Assembly (NCBI RefSeq): GCF_001429165.1 | Contig: NZ_LMIR01000002.1 | Location: 387,183-451,182 of the forward strand | Direction of reading: 5' to 3' | Length of the DNA stretch: 64,000 nt | From: Agromyces sp. Root81 | Lineage (GTDB): Bacteria > Actinomycetota > Actinomycetes > Actinomycetales > Microbacteriaceae | Part shown: piece after piece, positions 23,579 to 31,811 of the stretch | How positions within the stretch are numbered: the stretch's first letter is position 1 | Layout of the letters: each line of letters begins with the position of its first letter | Position numbers and translations under genes: made by a program | Notes under the pieces: generated by a model | Databases searched by the model: none | What the model saw: only the letters and a program-made list of their open reading frames with translations | What the model was told of the DNA's origin: nothing

Positions 23579-24423
23579 CACTCACTCCCACCCGCGCCAT
23601 CCTCACCGACGCCGTCGCCGCCGGCCGCGGGGTCGGCGCGTTCAACGTGCTGCACCTCGAGACGGCCGAGGCGCTCGTGCGGGCGGCCGAAATGACCGGG
23701 CTGCCCGTGATCCTGCAGATCTCCGAGAACGCGATCCGCTACCACGGCGGATTCGAACCGATCGCCCGGGCGACGCTCGCCGTCGCCGAGGCGTCGAGCG
23801 CCGTCGTCGCGGTGCACCTCGATCACGCCGAAGACCCCGAGCTCGCACTGCTCGCCATCGACCACGGCTTCGGCTCGGTCATGTACGACGGCGCGAAGCT
23901 CGACTTCGCCGACAACGTCGAGACGACCCGCCGCGTCGTCGACCACGCGGCGTCGACGGGCGTGCTCGTCGAAGCCGAGCTCGGCGAGATCGGCGGCAAG
24001 GACGGCGCCCACGCGCCGGGCGTGCGCACGGATCCCGCCGAGGCGGCCCGGTTCGTCGCCGAGACCGGTGTCGAGGCCCTCGCCGTCGCCGTCGGCTCCT
24101 CGCACGCGATGACCGAGCGCGTCGCGCCGCTCGACCTCGAGCTCATCTCGCGATTGCGGGCTGCCGTGCCGGTTCCGCTCGTGCTGCACGGGTCGTCGGG
24201 CGTGCCCGACGAGACGATCGTCGCCGGCATCCGCGCCGGCCTCACGAAGATCAACGTCTCGACCCACTTGAACGCGCAGTTCACCGGTGCGATCCGTCGA
24301 TTCCTCGACGAGCATCCGACGGTCGTAGACTCGCGCAAGTACCTCGCCGCCGGCCGCGATGCCGTCGAAGGCGAAGCCGCGCGTCTGCTCGACCTCTTCG
24401 CCGGGAAGGACACCCACGGATGA
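23575..24423 (+). CDS. Class II ketose-bisphosphate aldolase (tagatose-bisphosphate aldolase candidate)
   Basis: Zinc-dependent aldolase of 282 residues in the FbaA/GatY/KbaY family. The catalytic Asp83 and zinc ligand His84 lie in VAVHLDHAED; further ligands are in SSHAM and VLHGSSG, and the phosphate loop is NVSTHLN. The short length and lack of the long insertion of FbaA favour the GatY/KbaY type, splitting tagatose-1,6-bisphosphate into dihydroxyacetone phosphate and glyceraldehyde-3-phosphate. ATG 23575 overlaps the kinase stop (ATGA). Confidence 0.88.
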   Translation: MTLTPTRAILTDAVAAGRGVGAFNVLHLETAEALVRAAEMTGLPVILQISENAIRYHGGFEPIARATLAVAEASSAVVAVHLDHAEDPELALLAIDHGFGSVMYDGAKLDFADNVETTRRVVDHAASTGVLVEAELGEIGGKDGAHAPGVRTDPAEAARFVAETGVEALAVAVGSSHAMTERVAPLDLELISRLRAAVPVPLVLHGSSGVPDETIVAGIRAGLTKINVSTHLNAQFTGAIRRFLDEHPTVVDSRKYLAAGRDAVEGEAARLLDLFAGKDTHG

Positions 24424-25205
24424 ATCGTGCTGAACGATTGAGCGCCGTGCTCGACCTCCTCGCCGAGGGCGGGCAGGTCGACGTCGACCAGATCGTCGAA
24501 CGCCTCGAGGTGTCGCCCGCGACGGCTCGGCGCGACCTCGACGCCCTCGCCCGCCAACAGCTGCTCACCCGCACCCGCGGCGGCGCCGTCGCGCACTCGG
24601 TCGCCTACGACCTGCCGATCCGGTACAAGAACCAGCAGAACCCGAACGCGAAGGCCGCCATCGCACTGGCGGCGAGCGCGCTCGTGCCTCGCGGCGCCGT
24701 CATCGGCCTCTGCGGCGGCACCACGGCGACCGCGATCGCCGACGCGCTGATGTCGCGCGCCGACATCATGGAGCCGGCGCCCGACCCGAGCCTGACCGTC
24801 GTCACGAATGCGATCAACATCGCCATGCAGCTCGCGATGCGTCCGCAGATCAAGACCGTCGTGACCGGCGGCGTCGTGCACGCCCGCTCCTACGAGCTTG
24901 TCGGCGCGTACACCGACGCGGTGCTCGGCAGCATCACGCTCGACATCGCCTTCATCGGCGTCAACGGCATCGACCCGGTCGTCGGTCCGACCTCGCACGA
25001 CGAACGCGAGGCCTCGGTCAACGCCCTCATGGCGACGCGGGCGACGCAAGCGGTGCTCGTGGCCGACTCCTCGAAGATCGACAAGCGGGCGTTCGCGGCG
25101 ATCGGGCCCCGGCGGCTCTTCTCGACGGTCATCACCGACGCCGGAGTCACGCTCGATCAGCGTGAGCGCCTGTCCGACGCGGGCTACGACGTTATCGTTG
25201 CTTAG
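24420..25205 (+). CDS. DeoR-family regulator (AgaR-like)
   Basis: A 261-residue DeoR-type regulator with the N-terminal winged helix-turn-helix (RLEVSPATARRDLDALARQQLLTRTRGGAV is its core, about residues 28-58) and a DeoR C-terminal sensor with the phosphate loop GLCGGTTATAIADAL. It is embedded in the amino-sugar operon, overlapping the aldolase stop by 4 bp, as AgaR is in GalNAc loci. It probably represses the divergent promoters in 20313-20688, with a sugar phosphate as inducer. Confidence 0.9.
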   Translation: MNRAERLSAVLDLLAEGGQVDVDQIVERLEVSPATARRDLDALARQQLLTRTRGGAVAHSVAYDLPIRYKNQQNPNAKAAIALAASALVPRGAVIGLCGGTTATAIADALMSRADIMEPAPDPSLTVVTNAINIAMQLAMRPQIKTVVTGGVVHARSYELVGAYTDAVLGSITLDIAFIGVNGIDPVVGPTSHDEREASVNALMATRATQAVLVADSSKIDKRAFAAIGPRRLFSTVITDAGVTLDQRERLSDAGYDVIVA

Positions 25206-26366
25206 GTGAGCACCGCACCCGTCGTCATCCACTCCGCGCGCATCGTGAGCGGTGCCGACACCGTCACCGACGCGTGGGTGCGCTTCGATGGCGAGCAGGT
25301 GACCGCGCGCGGTATCGGTGACGGATGGCGCGACGGGCTCACGGTCGACTCGGCGACGGTGACGGATGCCGCAGGGCGGTTCCTGACTCCCGGATTCATC
25401 GACATCCACTGCCACGGAGCCGGCGGCGCGGCCGTCGACGAGGGCGAGGCGGCGATCGAGACCGTGCTGGCGGTGCACAACGCGCACGGCACGACCCGAT
25501 CGGTGCTCTCGCTCGTCACCTCCTCCGTCGATCGCCTCGCTCGAGACCTGGCGACGATCGCCCGCTTCGCCGAGCGCGATCCGCGGGTGCTCGGCGCGCA
25601 CCTCGAAGGACCGTTCCTCGATCGCGAGTTCCGCGGGGCGCACGACCCGGGTCTGCTGCGGGGTGCCGACGAGGCATCCGTCGACCTGCTGCTCGAGGCC
25701 GCGGCCGGCACGCTGCGGCAGATCACGATCGCCCCCGAGCACGAAGGGGCGATCGAGGCGATCGCGCGGTTCGTCGAGTCCGACGTCAAGGTGGCCGTCG
25801 GCCACACGGGCGCCGACTTCGAGACCGCTCTGGCCGCGTTCGACGCGGGCGCCTCGATCCTCACCCATGCCTTCAACGGCATGCGAGGCATCCACCATCG
25901 CGCTCCCGGTCCGGTGACGGCGGCGATGCGCGCCGACCACGTCACCCTCGAGGTCATCAACGACGGCGTGCACGTGCACCCCGATGTCGTGAGGCTCGCC
26001 TTCGCCGGTGCGCCCGGCCGCGTCGCGCTCATCACCGACGCGATGGCCGCGACGGGCTCGGCCGACGGCGTCTACGAACTGGGGTCGCTCGAGGTCGTCG
26101 TGACCGACGGCGTCGCACGCCTGCGCGAGGGCGGCTCGATCGCCGGTTCGACGCTCACGCAGGACGACGCGCTCCGTCGGGCGGTCTTCGAGTGCGGCAT
26201 CCCGCTCGACGAGGCGGTCGGCGCGCTGACTGTGACTCCGGCCGCGGCGATCGGTCGCGCGGGCGACCTCGGCCGGCTCGACCGCGGATTCGCCGCCGAC
26301 GCGGTGCTCCTCGACGCGGAGCTCGGCGTGCAGGCGGTCTGGGGCGCCGGAGTCCGACTGGCCTGA
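25206..26366 (+). CDS. nagA: N-acetylglucosamine/galactosamine-6-phosphate deacetylase
   Basis: Amidohydrolase of 386 residues that removes acetate from GlcNAc-6-P or GalNAc-6-P. Metal and catalytic landmarks are FIDIHCHGAGG, HLEGPFL (metal-ligand Glu134), VGHTGADFE, THAFNGM, and the catalytic Asp278 in ITDAMAA. The GTG start directly follows the DeoR stop. In a route with AgaS, a tagatose-phosphate kinase and the class II aldolase, the AgaA role (GalNAc-6-P) is most likely, but the protein cannot be told from NagA by motifs alone. It is the last gene of the operon; a short CCGCG/CGCGG hairpin follows at 26368-26382. Confidence 0.93.
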   Translation: MSTAPVVIHSARIVSGADTVTDAWVRFDGEQVTARGIGDGWRDGLTVDSATVTDAAGRFLTPGFIDIHCHGAGGAAVDEGEAAIETVLAVHNAHGTTRSVLSLVTSSVDRLARDLATIARFAERDPRVLGAHLEGPFLDREFRGAHDPGLLRGADEASVDLLLEAAAGTLRQITIAPEHEGAIEAIARFVESDVKVAVGHTGADFETALAAFDAGASILTHAFNGMRGIHHRAPGPVTAAMRADHVTLEVINDGVHVHPDVVRLAFAGAPGRVALITDAMAATGSADGVYELGSLEVVVTDGVARLREGGSIAGSTLTQDDALRRAVFECGIPLDEAVGALTVTPAAAIGRAGDLGRLDRGFAADAVLLDAELGVQAVWGAGVRLA

Positions 26367-26780
26367 TCCGCGGCGAGCGCGGTCATCCGGGCACCGGCGT
26401 TCGAGCTTCGGATGCCGCGATCGAGACGGGGCCCGGAGGCGTGTTCCCCTTCGCCTCCGAGACCCTCGCCCGTTCGAACGGAGGCATCGTTTCCCCCGAT
26501 GCCACCGCCCTGCCGCCGGCGATGCCGGCATCCGTCTCGGGAATCGGGTCGCCTGAGACGGCGGTTGGTCGGAAGGCGGTTGAATGCCTTCCACCTGAGA
26601 GACGGCGGATCGGCGGATCTATGACGCGAAATCCGGAGAATATTTTCCGCACCCGTTTCTCAGGGATTTCTGCTGGAATAGGGGCACCGAATCACCGCGT
26701 CACGAATCCCGTCTCGGCGCGTCTCTCCGGTGGAACCGTTCGCGCCTCGCGCGCCCACCTGCTACCCGAAGGAGTCCGTC
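26367..26780. other. Gene-free region before the sigma-fusion gene
   Basis: This 414 bp stretch has no convincing gene. It starts with a small hairpin (CCGCG at 26368-26372 with CGCGG at 26378-26382), then a second one, GGAGGCG (26435-26441) with CGCCTCC (26452-26458). An AT-richer part around 26610-26690 holds GGAGAATATTTTCC at 26635-26648, an imperfect dyad. A GGAAC at 26732-26736 resembles an ECF-type -35, but I see no matching -10. The promoter of the sigma-fusion gene probably lies here. Confidence 0.4.
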
Positions 26781-28712
26781 GTGCCGCCGCTGCGCACCGA
26801 CCGATCGGCCGACGCCGCGCTCATCGAGCGCACGCGCGATGGCGACGGCTCGGCGTATGCCGAGCTGTGGCAACGTCACGCCGCCTCGGCACGCACCGTG
26901 GCACGGTCATACAGCTCGCTCGACCCCGACGACCTCGTCGCCGAGTCGTTCACGAAGATCTACAGCGCGATCCTGGCGGGCGGCGGGCCCACGGGCGCGT
27001 TCCGCCCCTACCTCTTCACGACGATCCGCAACACCGCCGCCGGCTGGGGCCGCGCGCGGCACGAGACGACGCTCGAGACGCTCGAGTCGTTCGAAGACCC
27101 GGCCACGAGCGAATCCGCGACGCTCGACGCCCTCGACCGCAGCGCCACCGCGCAGGCGTTCCGCGCGCTGCCCACCCGGTGGCAGGAGGTGCTCTGGTAC
27201 TCGGAGGTCGAGAACATGACCCCGCAGCAGATCGCCCCCCTCCTCGGCATGAGCGCCAACAGCACGGCGGCGCTCGCATACCGGGCACGCGAGGGCCTGC
27301 GCCAGTCGTGGATCCGCGTGCACCTGCGCAACCCCGCCAACTCGCCGGAGTGCCAGTGGAGCATCGATCGACTCGGCACCTACACCCGCGGCAAGCTCCG
27401 CGCTCGTGAGACGACGCGCCTCGAGGCGCACCTCGACGACTGCGCCCGCTGCACGATCGTCGCCGCCGAGGCGCGGGAGGTCGGCTCCCGGCTCGCACTC
27501 GTGCTGCTGCCGCTCACCGCGGGCATCGGCGGCGCGACGGCGTATTCCGCCTGGCTCTCGCAGGGCGCGCCGGTCGCGGAGGTCGCGATGGGCGCGGCCG
27601 CGATGCCCGCCGTCATCATCGGCCACGCCACCGGCAGCGGCACCGCCGGTGCTGCCGGCGCCGGCTCCACCGCGGGTGCGAGCTCCACCGCGGGCGCCGG
27701 CGGCGCAGGTGCGGGCGGCACGGGTGCGGCAGGCGGCGCGGCTTCCGCAAGCGGCCTCGGCGTCCTCGGTGGCAGCGGCGTGGTGATCGGCGTCGGTGCC
27801 GGGGCTCTCGTCGCCGCCGCGGCCGTCGCCGCCGTGATCATCGTGCCCGGCATCGTGGCCCCGGCCGAACCCGCGCCGCAGGCCGTCGCGGCCGCCGCGC
27901 CATCCGATTCCGAGTCGACGGACCCGGTCGACGAGGCCCCGGCGGCGATCCAGCCCGACCCGGCACCGCCGGCCCCCGTGCTCGAGCCCGCCCCCGACCC
28001 CGCGGAGGAGCAGGGGGAGCCCGAACCTCCGGCGGTCGAGCCGAGCCCGGCACCGCCCGCGCCTTCGCCGACGCCGACCCCGAAGCCCGAACCGGTCGAC
28101 ACCGAGGCGCTCCCCCCCGTGGTGAATCCTGCCGACACCGCGAACGGCCTCGTCGACCCGGTACTCTCGGGAACGGCCGAGCCCGGTGCGAGCATCTTCG
28201 TGACCGTGCAGTCGGAGGCAGCAGCGCCGTTCGCGGCATCCGTCGACGTGCAGCCCGATGCGATCGCCGATGACGACGGCGACTGGACACTCACATACAC
28301 GGGCCTGCCCGCTGGGAAGCACGTCCTCGCCGTCACGCAGACCGACCGGGCCGGCAACCCCTCTGCGCCGAGTGCGCCGGTCACGGTCACCTTGTCGAGC
28401 CCGACCATGATCCTCGAACCCGTTCGGTGGGACGACTGGCGGATCATCTGGCAGATCAGGTTCACCGGCGAGCCGAATGCAACAGTCCAGATTCGCGACG
28501 GCGACGCTGAGGAGCGGCAGATCGTGCTCGATCGGAGCGGACGCCACAATCTCCCCGGCCAGTACACGGTCGACGACGACGACGTCCTCACCGCACGGTA
28601 CTCGGTGGGCGGCCGGTTCGGCCCGTCCTCTCCCGCCGTGTACGACTGGCGGGGCGCCGCGGCCGCACCGGCCGCCGGCCAGGTGGCCGACCCCGATAGT
28701 CTGGCGGGATGA
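26781..28712 (+). CDS. ECF sigma factor fused to zinc-finger anti-sigma, membrane helices and an extracellular Ig-like domain
   Basis: A 643-residue fusion. Residues about 10-90 are sigma-70 region 2 (AYAELWQRHAASARTVARSY, DDLVAESFTKIYS), about 124-180 are region 4 with a helix-turn-helix (MTPQQIAPLLGMSANSTAAL), and about 185-225 form an anti-sigma zinc finger with His217-x3-Cys221-x2-Cys224. A hydrophobic segment near 237-257, a Gly/Ala-rich stretch, a strong helix near 333-360, a Pro/Glu-rich linker to about 443 and a beta-rich Ig-like domain (about 456-540) plus a C-terminal beta region follow. GTG 26781 has GAAGGAG 6 nt upstream. I infer a membrane-tethered transcription factor reporting on the envelope; its trigger is unknown. 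Confidence 0.85.
   Translation: MPPLRTDRSADAALIERTRDGDGSAYAELWQRHAASARTVARSYSSLDPDDLVAESFTKIYSAILAGGGPTGAFRPYLFTTIRNTAAGWGRARHETTLETLESFEDPATSESATLDALDRSATAQAFRALPTRWQEVLWYSEVENMTPQQIAPLLGMSANSTAALAYRAREGLRQSWIRVHLRNPANSPECQWSIDRLGTYTRGKLRARETTRLEAHLDDCARCTIVAAEAREVGSRLALVLLPLTAGIGGATAYSAWLSQGAPVAEVAMGAAAMPAVIIGHATGSGTAGAAGAGSTAGASSTAGAGGAGAGGTGAAGGAASASGLGVLGGSGVVIGVGAGALVAAAAVAAVIIVPGIVAPAEPAPQAVAAAAPSDSESTDPVDEAPAAIQPDPAPPAPVLEPAPDPAEEQGEPEPPAVEPSPAPPAPSPTPTPKPEPVDTEALPPVVNPADTANGLVDPVLSGTAEPGASIFVTVQSEAAAPFAASVDVQPDAIADDDGDWTLTYTGLPAGKHVLAVTQTDRAGNPSAPSAPVTVTLSSPTMILEPVRWDDWRIIWQIRFTGEPNATVQIRDGDAEERQIVLDRSGRHNLPGQYTVDDDDVLTARYSVGGRFGPSSPAVYDWRGAAAAPAAGQVADPDSLAG
28697..28702 (+). promoter_or_regulatory. 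-10 box of purU (leaderless type)
   Basis: TAGTCT lies 6 nt before the purU ATG (28709), inside the last codons of the sigma-fusion gene. purU may thus be transcribed independently of it. Confidence 0.45.
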
Positions 28713-29590
28713 CCGAGCCCGTCCCCGGCGCATCCTCCGAACACCTCCACCACTGGGTCGTCACGCTCAGCTGCACCGACGGCCCCGGCATCGTGCACGC
28801 GGTGAGCGGCGCGATCGTCGCAGCACGCGGCAACATCACCGAGAGTCAGCAGTTCGCGAGCCTCGACACCGGCCACTTCTTCATGCGCCTGCAGGTCGAG
28901 TCCTCGGCCGATCGCGACGAGTTCGAGGCCGCCCTCGCCCCCGTGACCGAGCGGTGGAGCATGCAGTGGCACCTCGACGAGGTCGGCCGGCCGCTGCGCA
29001 CCCTCGTGCTCGCCTCGACCGCCGGGCACTGCGTCAACGACCTGCTGTTCCGCCAGCGCGCCGGCCAACTGCCCGTCGAGATCCCGCTCGTGCTCTCCAA
29101 CCACGGCACGCTGCGCGACCTCGTCGACTTCTACGGCGTGCCATTCGAGTCCCTCGCGGTGACGGATGCCGCGTCGAAGGCCGAGTTCGAACGACGCGTG
29201 CTCGCCGCGGTCGACCACTACGACATCGAGCTCGTCGTGCTGGCGCGGTACATGCAGATCCTCTCCCCCGAGCTCTGCGCCGCGCTCGAGGGCCGCTGCA
29301 TCAACATCCATCACTCCTTCCTGCCCGGCTTCAAGGGCGCGAACCCGTACCGTCAGGCGCACGCCCGCGGTGTGAAGCTCATCGGCGCGACCGCGCACTT
29401 CGTGACGAGCGATCTCGATGAGGGACCGATCATCGAACAGAACGTCGTGCGCGTCGACCACTCCCGCAGCCCGGGCGAACTCGTCGCGATCGGTCAGGAC
29501 GAGGAGAGCCGCACGCTCAGCCAGGCGGTCAAGTGGTTCGCCGAGCGACGGGTGCTCGTCGACGGCGTGCGCACGATCATCTTCCGCTGA
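28709..29590 (+). CDS. purU: Formyltetrahydrofolate deformylase
   Basis: Hydrolyses 10-formyl-THF to THF and formate, balancing the one-carbon pool and supplying formate. The 293-residue protein has an N-terminal ACT domain (about 13-95, beginning VVTLSCTDGPGIVHAVSG) and a formyltransferase-fold catalytic domain with LVLSNHG, INIHHSFLPGFKGANPY and GATAHFVTSDLDEGPII, covering the Asn-His-Asp catalytic triad. The ATG overlaps the preceding stop by 4 bp but a -10 box lies 6 nt upstream. Confidence 0.96.
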   Translation: MTEPVPGASSEHLHHWVVTLSCTDGPGIVHAVSGAIVAARGNITESQQFASLDTGHFFMRLQVESSADRDEFEAALAPVTERWSMQWHLDEVGRPLRTLVLASTAGHCVNDLLFRQRAGQLPVEIPLVLSNHGTLRDLVDFYGVPFESLAVTDAASKAEFERRVLAAVDHYDIELVVLARYMQILSPELCAALEGRCINIHHSFLPGFKGANPYRQAHARGVKLIGATAHFVTSDLDEGPIIEQNVVRVDHSRSPGELVAIGQDEESRTLSQAVKWFAERRVLVDGVRTIIFR

Positions 29591-29599
29591 GGTCGCGGG

Positions 29600-29605
29600 T
29601 AGGCT
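29600..29605 (+). promoter_or_regulatory. -10 box of the YrdB-like gene (leaderless type)
   Basis: TAGGCT lies 8 nt before the GTG start at 29614, just after the purU stop; no Shine-Dalgarno is visible. Confidence 0.45.
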
Positions 29606-29613
29606 AGACGGTT

Positions 29614-29982
29614 GTGAGCGACCCGCGACAGCACGACCAGCAGCCGAAGATCGGACCGAACGACATCCTCCGGTTCCTCCTCGAACTCTTCGCGTTCGTC
29701 TCGCTCGGAATCTGGGGCTTCCTGGCCTTCCCGCTGCCGTGGCCGGGCGTGCTCGTCGGCATCGGCGCGCCGCTCCTCGCGATCTTCGCGTGGGCGCTCT
29801 TCGTCTCGCCGAAGGCGGTCTTCCGCGTCGACGCGTTCGGCAAGGCCATCGTCGAGATCGCCGTCTTCTCCGCCGCGGCGATCGGATGGTGGACCCTCGG
29901 CCAGCCCATCGTGGCGGTCGTCTTCGCGGTCGTCGCCGCAGTCAGCGGCATCCTGCACGGTCGCAAGGAACTCGCGGGCTGA
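29614..29982 (+). CDS. YrdB-like (DUF2568-type) small membrane protein
   Basis: A 122-residue integral membrane protein with about four hydrophobic helices separated by very short loops, beginning NDILRFLLELFAFVSLGIWG. Length, four-helix layout and the ELFAFVSLGIWGF start resemble the YrdB/DUF2568 family, whose function is not known. The N-terminal 15 residues are polar. It is tail-to-tail with the next membrane protein gene (22 bp gap). Confidence 0.8.
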   Translation: MSDPRQHDQQPKIGPNDILRFLLELFAFVSLGIWGFLAFPLPWPGVLVGIGAPLLAIFAWALFVSPKAVFRVDAFGKAIVEIAVFSAAAIGWWTLGQPIVAVVFAVVAAVSGILHGRKELAG

Positions 29983-30004
29983 CGCCCGGAGCACCCGCGG
30001 CCGA

Positions 30005-31060
30005 TCAGACGGCGACGGTCGCCTCGGCATCGGGCTCGGCCCCGCCGGCCGTGCGGAAGTGGCCGATGACCGATAGCAGCAGCCCTCCGACCGCCCATGC
30101 GGCGAGCACGAGCCAGGGGAAGGTCATGTCGGCCGCCGGGAAGTACGAGAGCTCGCGCACGAGTGTCGCGGCAGCCCCCGGCGGGAACCACTGGCCGATG
30201 TCGCCCCACGGCGCCGGATAGAACTCCTTCGGCACCGCGGCGCCCGAGATGGGGTTCGCGAACAGCAGCATGACGACGGGGCCGACGGCGATGCCGGCAC
30301 GCCCGATGAGCGCCACGAAACCGGTGATGGGCGCGGCGATGGCGGCGAGCGCGAGACCGATGGCGGCCGCGTTCAGCAGGTAGTCGCCCTGCAGCGCGCC
30401 GAACCAGCCCTGCAGGATGCCGGCGAGCGCGAGGCCGCCCGCCACGGAGTAGAGCAGCACGGCGAACACCCGGCGCATAGCGCCGATGACGGCGAGCGAG
30501 ATGGCGATGCCGCCGAGCATGCCGCCGAGCACGAGCGGGAAGAGCGCCGCCGTGAGGCCGGTGCCACGCGGGTCGGTGTCGGCGAGGGGCACCACGTCGG
30601 TGACGGCGACCTCGATGTGCGGCGGCGCAGTGGGGGCGCCTGCCGCCTCGGCGGCCGCGGCGGCCTGCGCGTTGACGCCCTCTTCGAGGCCGCTCGCGAC
30701 GCCGGTCAGCAACTGGGCGACCACGAGGCTCGATGCCGAGGAGGTGAGCACCTCGGGTTCCGGCCCGAGCACGATGGCCCCGTACACCTCACGGGATTCG
30801 ATCGCGGCGACGGCGGCATCGCGATCGTCGACCGTGTCGAACGCGATGGCGCCCGGCGACTGCTCATCGACGGTGGCCTCGACCGCGGCGACCGCCTCGG
30901 CGGGGCCGGAGATCGCGATCGGCAGGTTCTTCGCGTCGGCGGTCACGGATGGCCAGGAGAACGCCAGCACGATCACGGCGACGACCGCGGCGAGGGCGAG
31001 CGCGATGCCGATGACGCGGCCGATGGGCGTGTGCCGGTTCGCGGCATCCGAGTGGGCCAT
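30005..31060 (-). CDS. Membrane protein with an extracytoplasmic domain, ABC-2/YhgE-like layout
   Basis: A 351-residue protein with one N-terminal helix (about 13-35), an extracytoplasmic region of about 130 residues, and six C-terminal helices starting near residue 168 (LTAALFPLVLGGMLGGIAIS). This one-plus-six layout and ISGP, VYGAIVLG segments resemble ABC-2 type permeases and the YhgE/Pip group, which export or act at the envelope without an obvious ATPase beside them. The function is not known. It is divergent from a TetR gene and preceded by the palindrome at 31078-31091, so it is probably the TetR target. Shine-Dalgarno GGAGGAG precedes the ATG. Confidence 0.82.
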   Translation of the reverse strand: MAHSDAANRHTPIGRVIGIALALAAVVAVIVLAFSWPSVTADAKNLPIAISGPAEAVAAVEATVDEQSPGAIAFDTVDDRDAAVAAIESREVYGAIVLGPEPEVLTSSASSLVVAQLLTGVASGLEEGVNAQAAAAAEAAGAPTAPPHIEVAVTDVVPLADTDPRGTGLTAALFPLVLGGMLGGIAISLAVIGAMRRVFAVLLYSVAGGLALAGILQGWFGALQGDYLLNAAAIGLALAAIAAPITGFVALIGRAGIAVGPVVMLLFANPISGAAVPKEFYPAPWGDIGQWFPPGAAATLVRELSYFPAADMTFPWLVLAAWAVGGLLLSVIGHFRTAGGAEPDAEATVAV

Positions 31061-31077
31061 GATCTCCTCCGCTGGAA

Positions 31078-31091
31078 AACGAATGTTCGTT
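31078..31091. promoter_or_regulatory. TetR-type operator palindrome
   Basis: AACGAA-TG-TTCGTT is a perfect dyad between a minus-strand promoter (TTGACA at 31127-31122, GATAAT-like at 31101-31096, spacer about 20 bp) and the start codon of the membrane protein gene. A repressor bound here would block transcription. The divergent TetR gene is the obvious candidate. Confidence 0.65.
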
Positions 31092-31163
31092 CTTTATTAT
31101 CTTCGGCGCGCCGCCTAAGCTTGTCAAGAACGATCGACCGCTCATCGACGGGGAAGACGACGC

Positions 31164-31754
31164 ATGCCGAAGGTCACCGCCGCCTACCGCGAGGCGCGCA
31201 GAGACGAGATCATCGACGCCGCATTGCGCGCCTTCTCCGCGAAGGGCTTCCAGGGCACGTCGATGGCCGATGTCATCGCGGAGACGGGGCTGTCGGCCGG
31301 CGCGATCTACGGGCACTTCGCCGGCAAGAAGGAGCTGTTCGCCGCGGTCGCCGCACGCACGTTGCAGAGTCGGCGCCTCGAAGTCGAGGCTCAGCAGACC
31401 CGCGGCCGCGTGCTCACCCCCGGCGAGGTCGTCGCGACGATCCTGCGCGGCATGCGCGACTCCTTCGACACGCGCCTGCTCGTGCAGCTCTGGGCCGATG
31501 CCGCCGCCGACCCTGCGATCCTCGAGAGCATCGGGGCGCCGCTCGCCTTCGTGCCCGAGGCATTCGGCGCATCCGTCCGCCCGTGGTTCGAGGCGCACCC
31601 CGAGCGGGCCGGTGACGACATCGATGCCACGATCGCCCGGCTCGTGCCGATCATGCTCGCGCTCGGGCAGGGCTTCATGATCCAGCGGCAGATCTTCCCC
31701 GACTTCGACGACGAGGCCTACCTCGCCAGCGTCAGGGAGATCCTCCCCCACTGA
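31164..31754 (+). CDS. TetR-family transcriptional regulator
   Basis: A 196-residue TetR-type repressor. The N-terminal helix-turn-helix (about residues 12-58) reads IIDAALRAFSAKGFQGTSM and SAGAIYGHFAGKKELFAAV, the canonical pattern; the C-terminal all-helical ligand domain is divergent. It is transcribed away from the membrane protein gene at 30005-31060 and probably represses it through the palindrome at 31078-31091, as well as itself. The ligand is not predictable. Confidence 0.92.
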   Translation: MPKVTAAYREARRDEIIDAALRAFSAKGFQGTSMADVIAETGLSAGAIYGHFAGKKELFAAVAARTLQSRRLEVEAQQTRGRVLTPGEVVATILRGMRDSFDTRLLVQLWADAAADPAILESIGAPLAFVPEAFGASVRPWFEAHPERAGDDIDATIARLVPIMLALGQGFMIQRQIFPDFDDEAYLASVREILPH

Positions 31755-31802
31755 CGCCGATGGGGCGACCGGATGCAGCGGCATCCGCTCGCCCCATCGG
31801 CG
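31755..31802. terminator. Bidirectional hairpin terminator between TetR and nagB genes
   Basis: CGCCGATGGGGCGA (31755-31768) and TCGCCCCATCGGCG (31789-31802) form a perfect 14 bp stem; inside, CGGATGC (31770-31776) pairs with GCATCCG (31781-31787) around an AGCG loop. The result is a 21 bp near-continuous hairpin in the 57 bp gap between two converging genes, so it can stop both transcripts. Confidence 0.8.
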
Positions 31803-31811
31803 ACGTTTCGC

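Noticed and set aside
26383-26652. 89-codon minus-strand frame before the sigma-fusion gene
   Set aside because: No Shine-Dalgarno, no recognisable features, low-complexity composition; it lies in a region with hairpins and a likely promoter.
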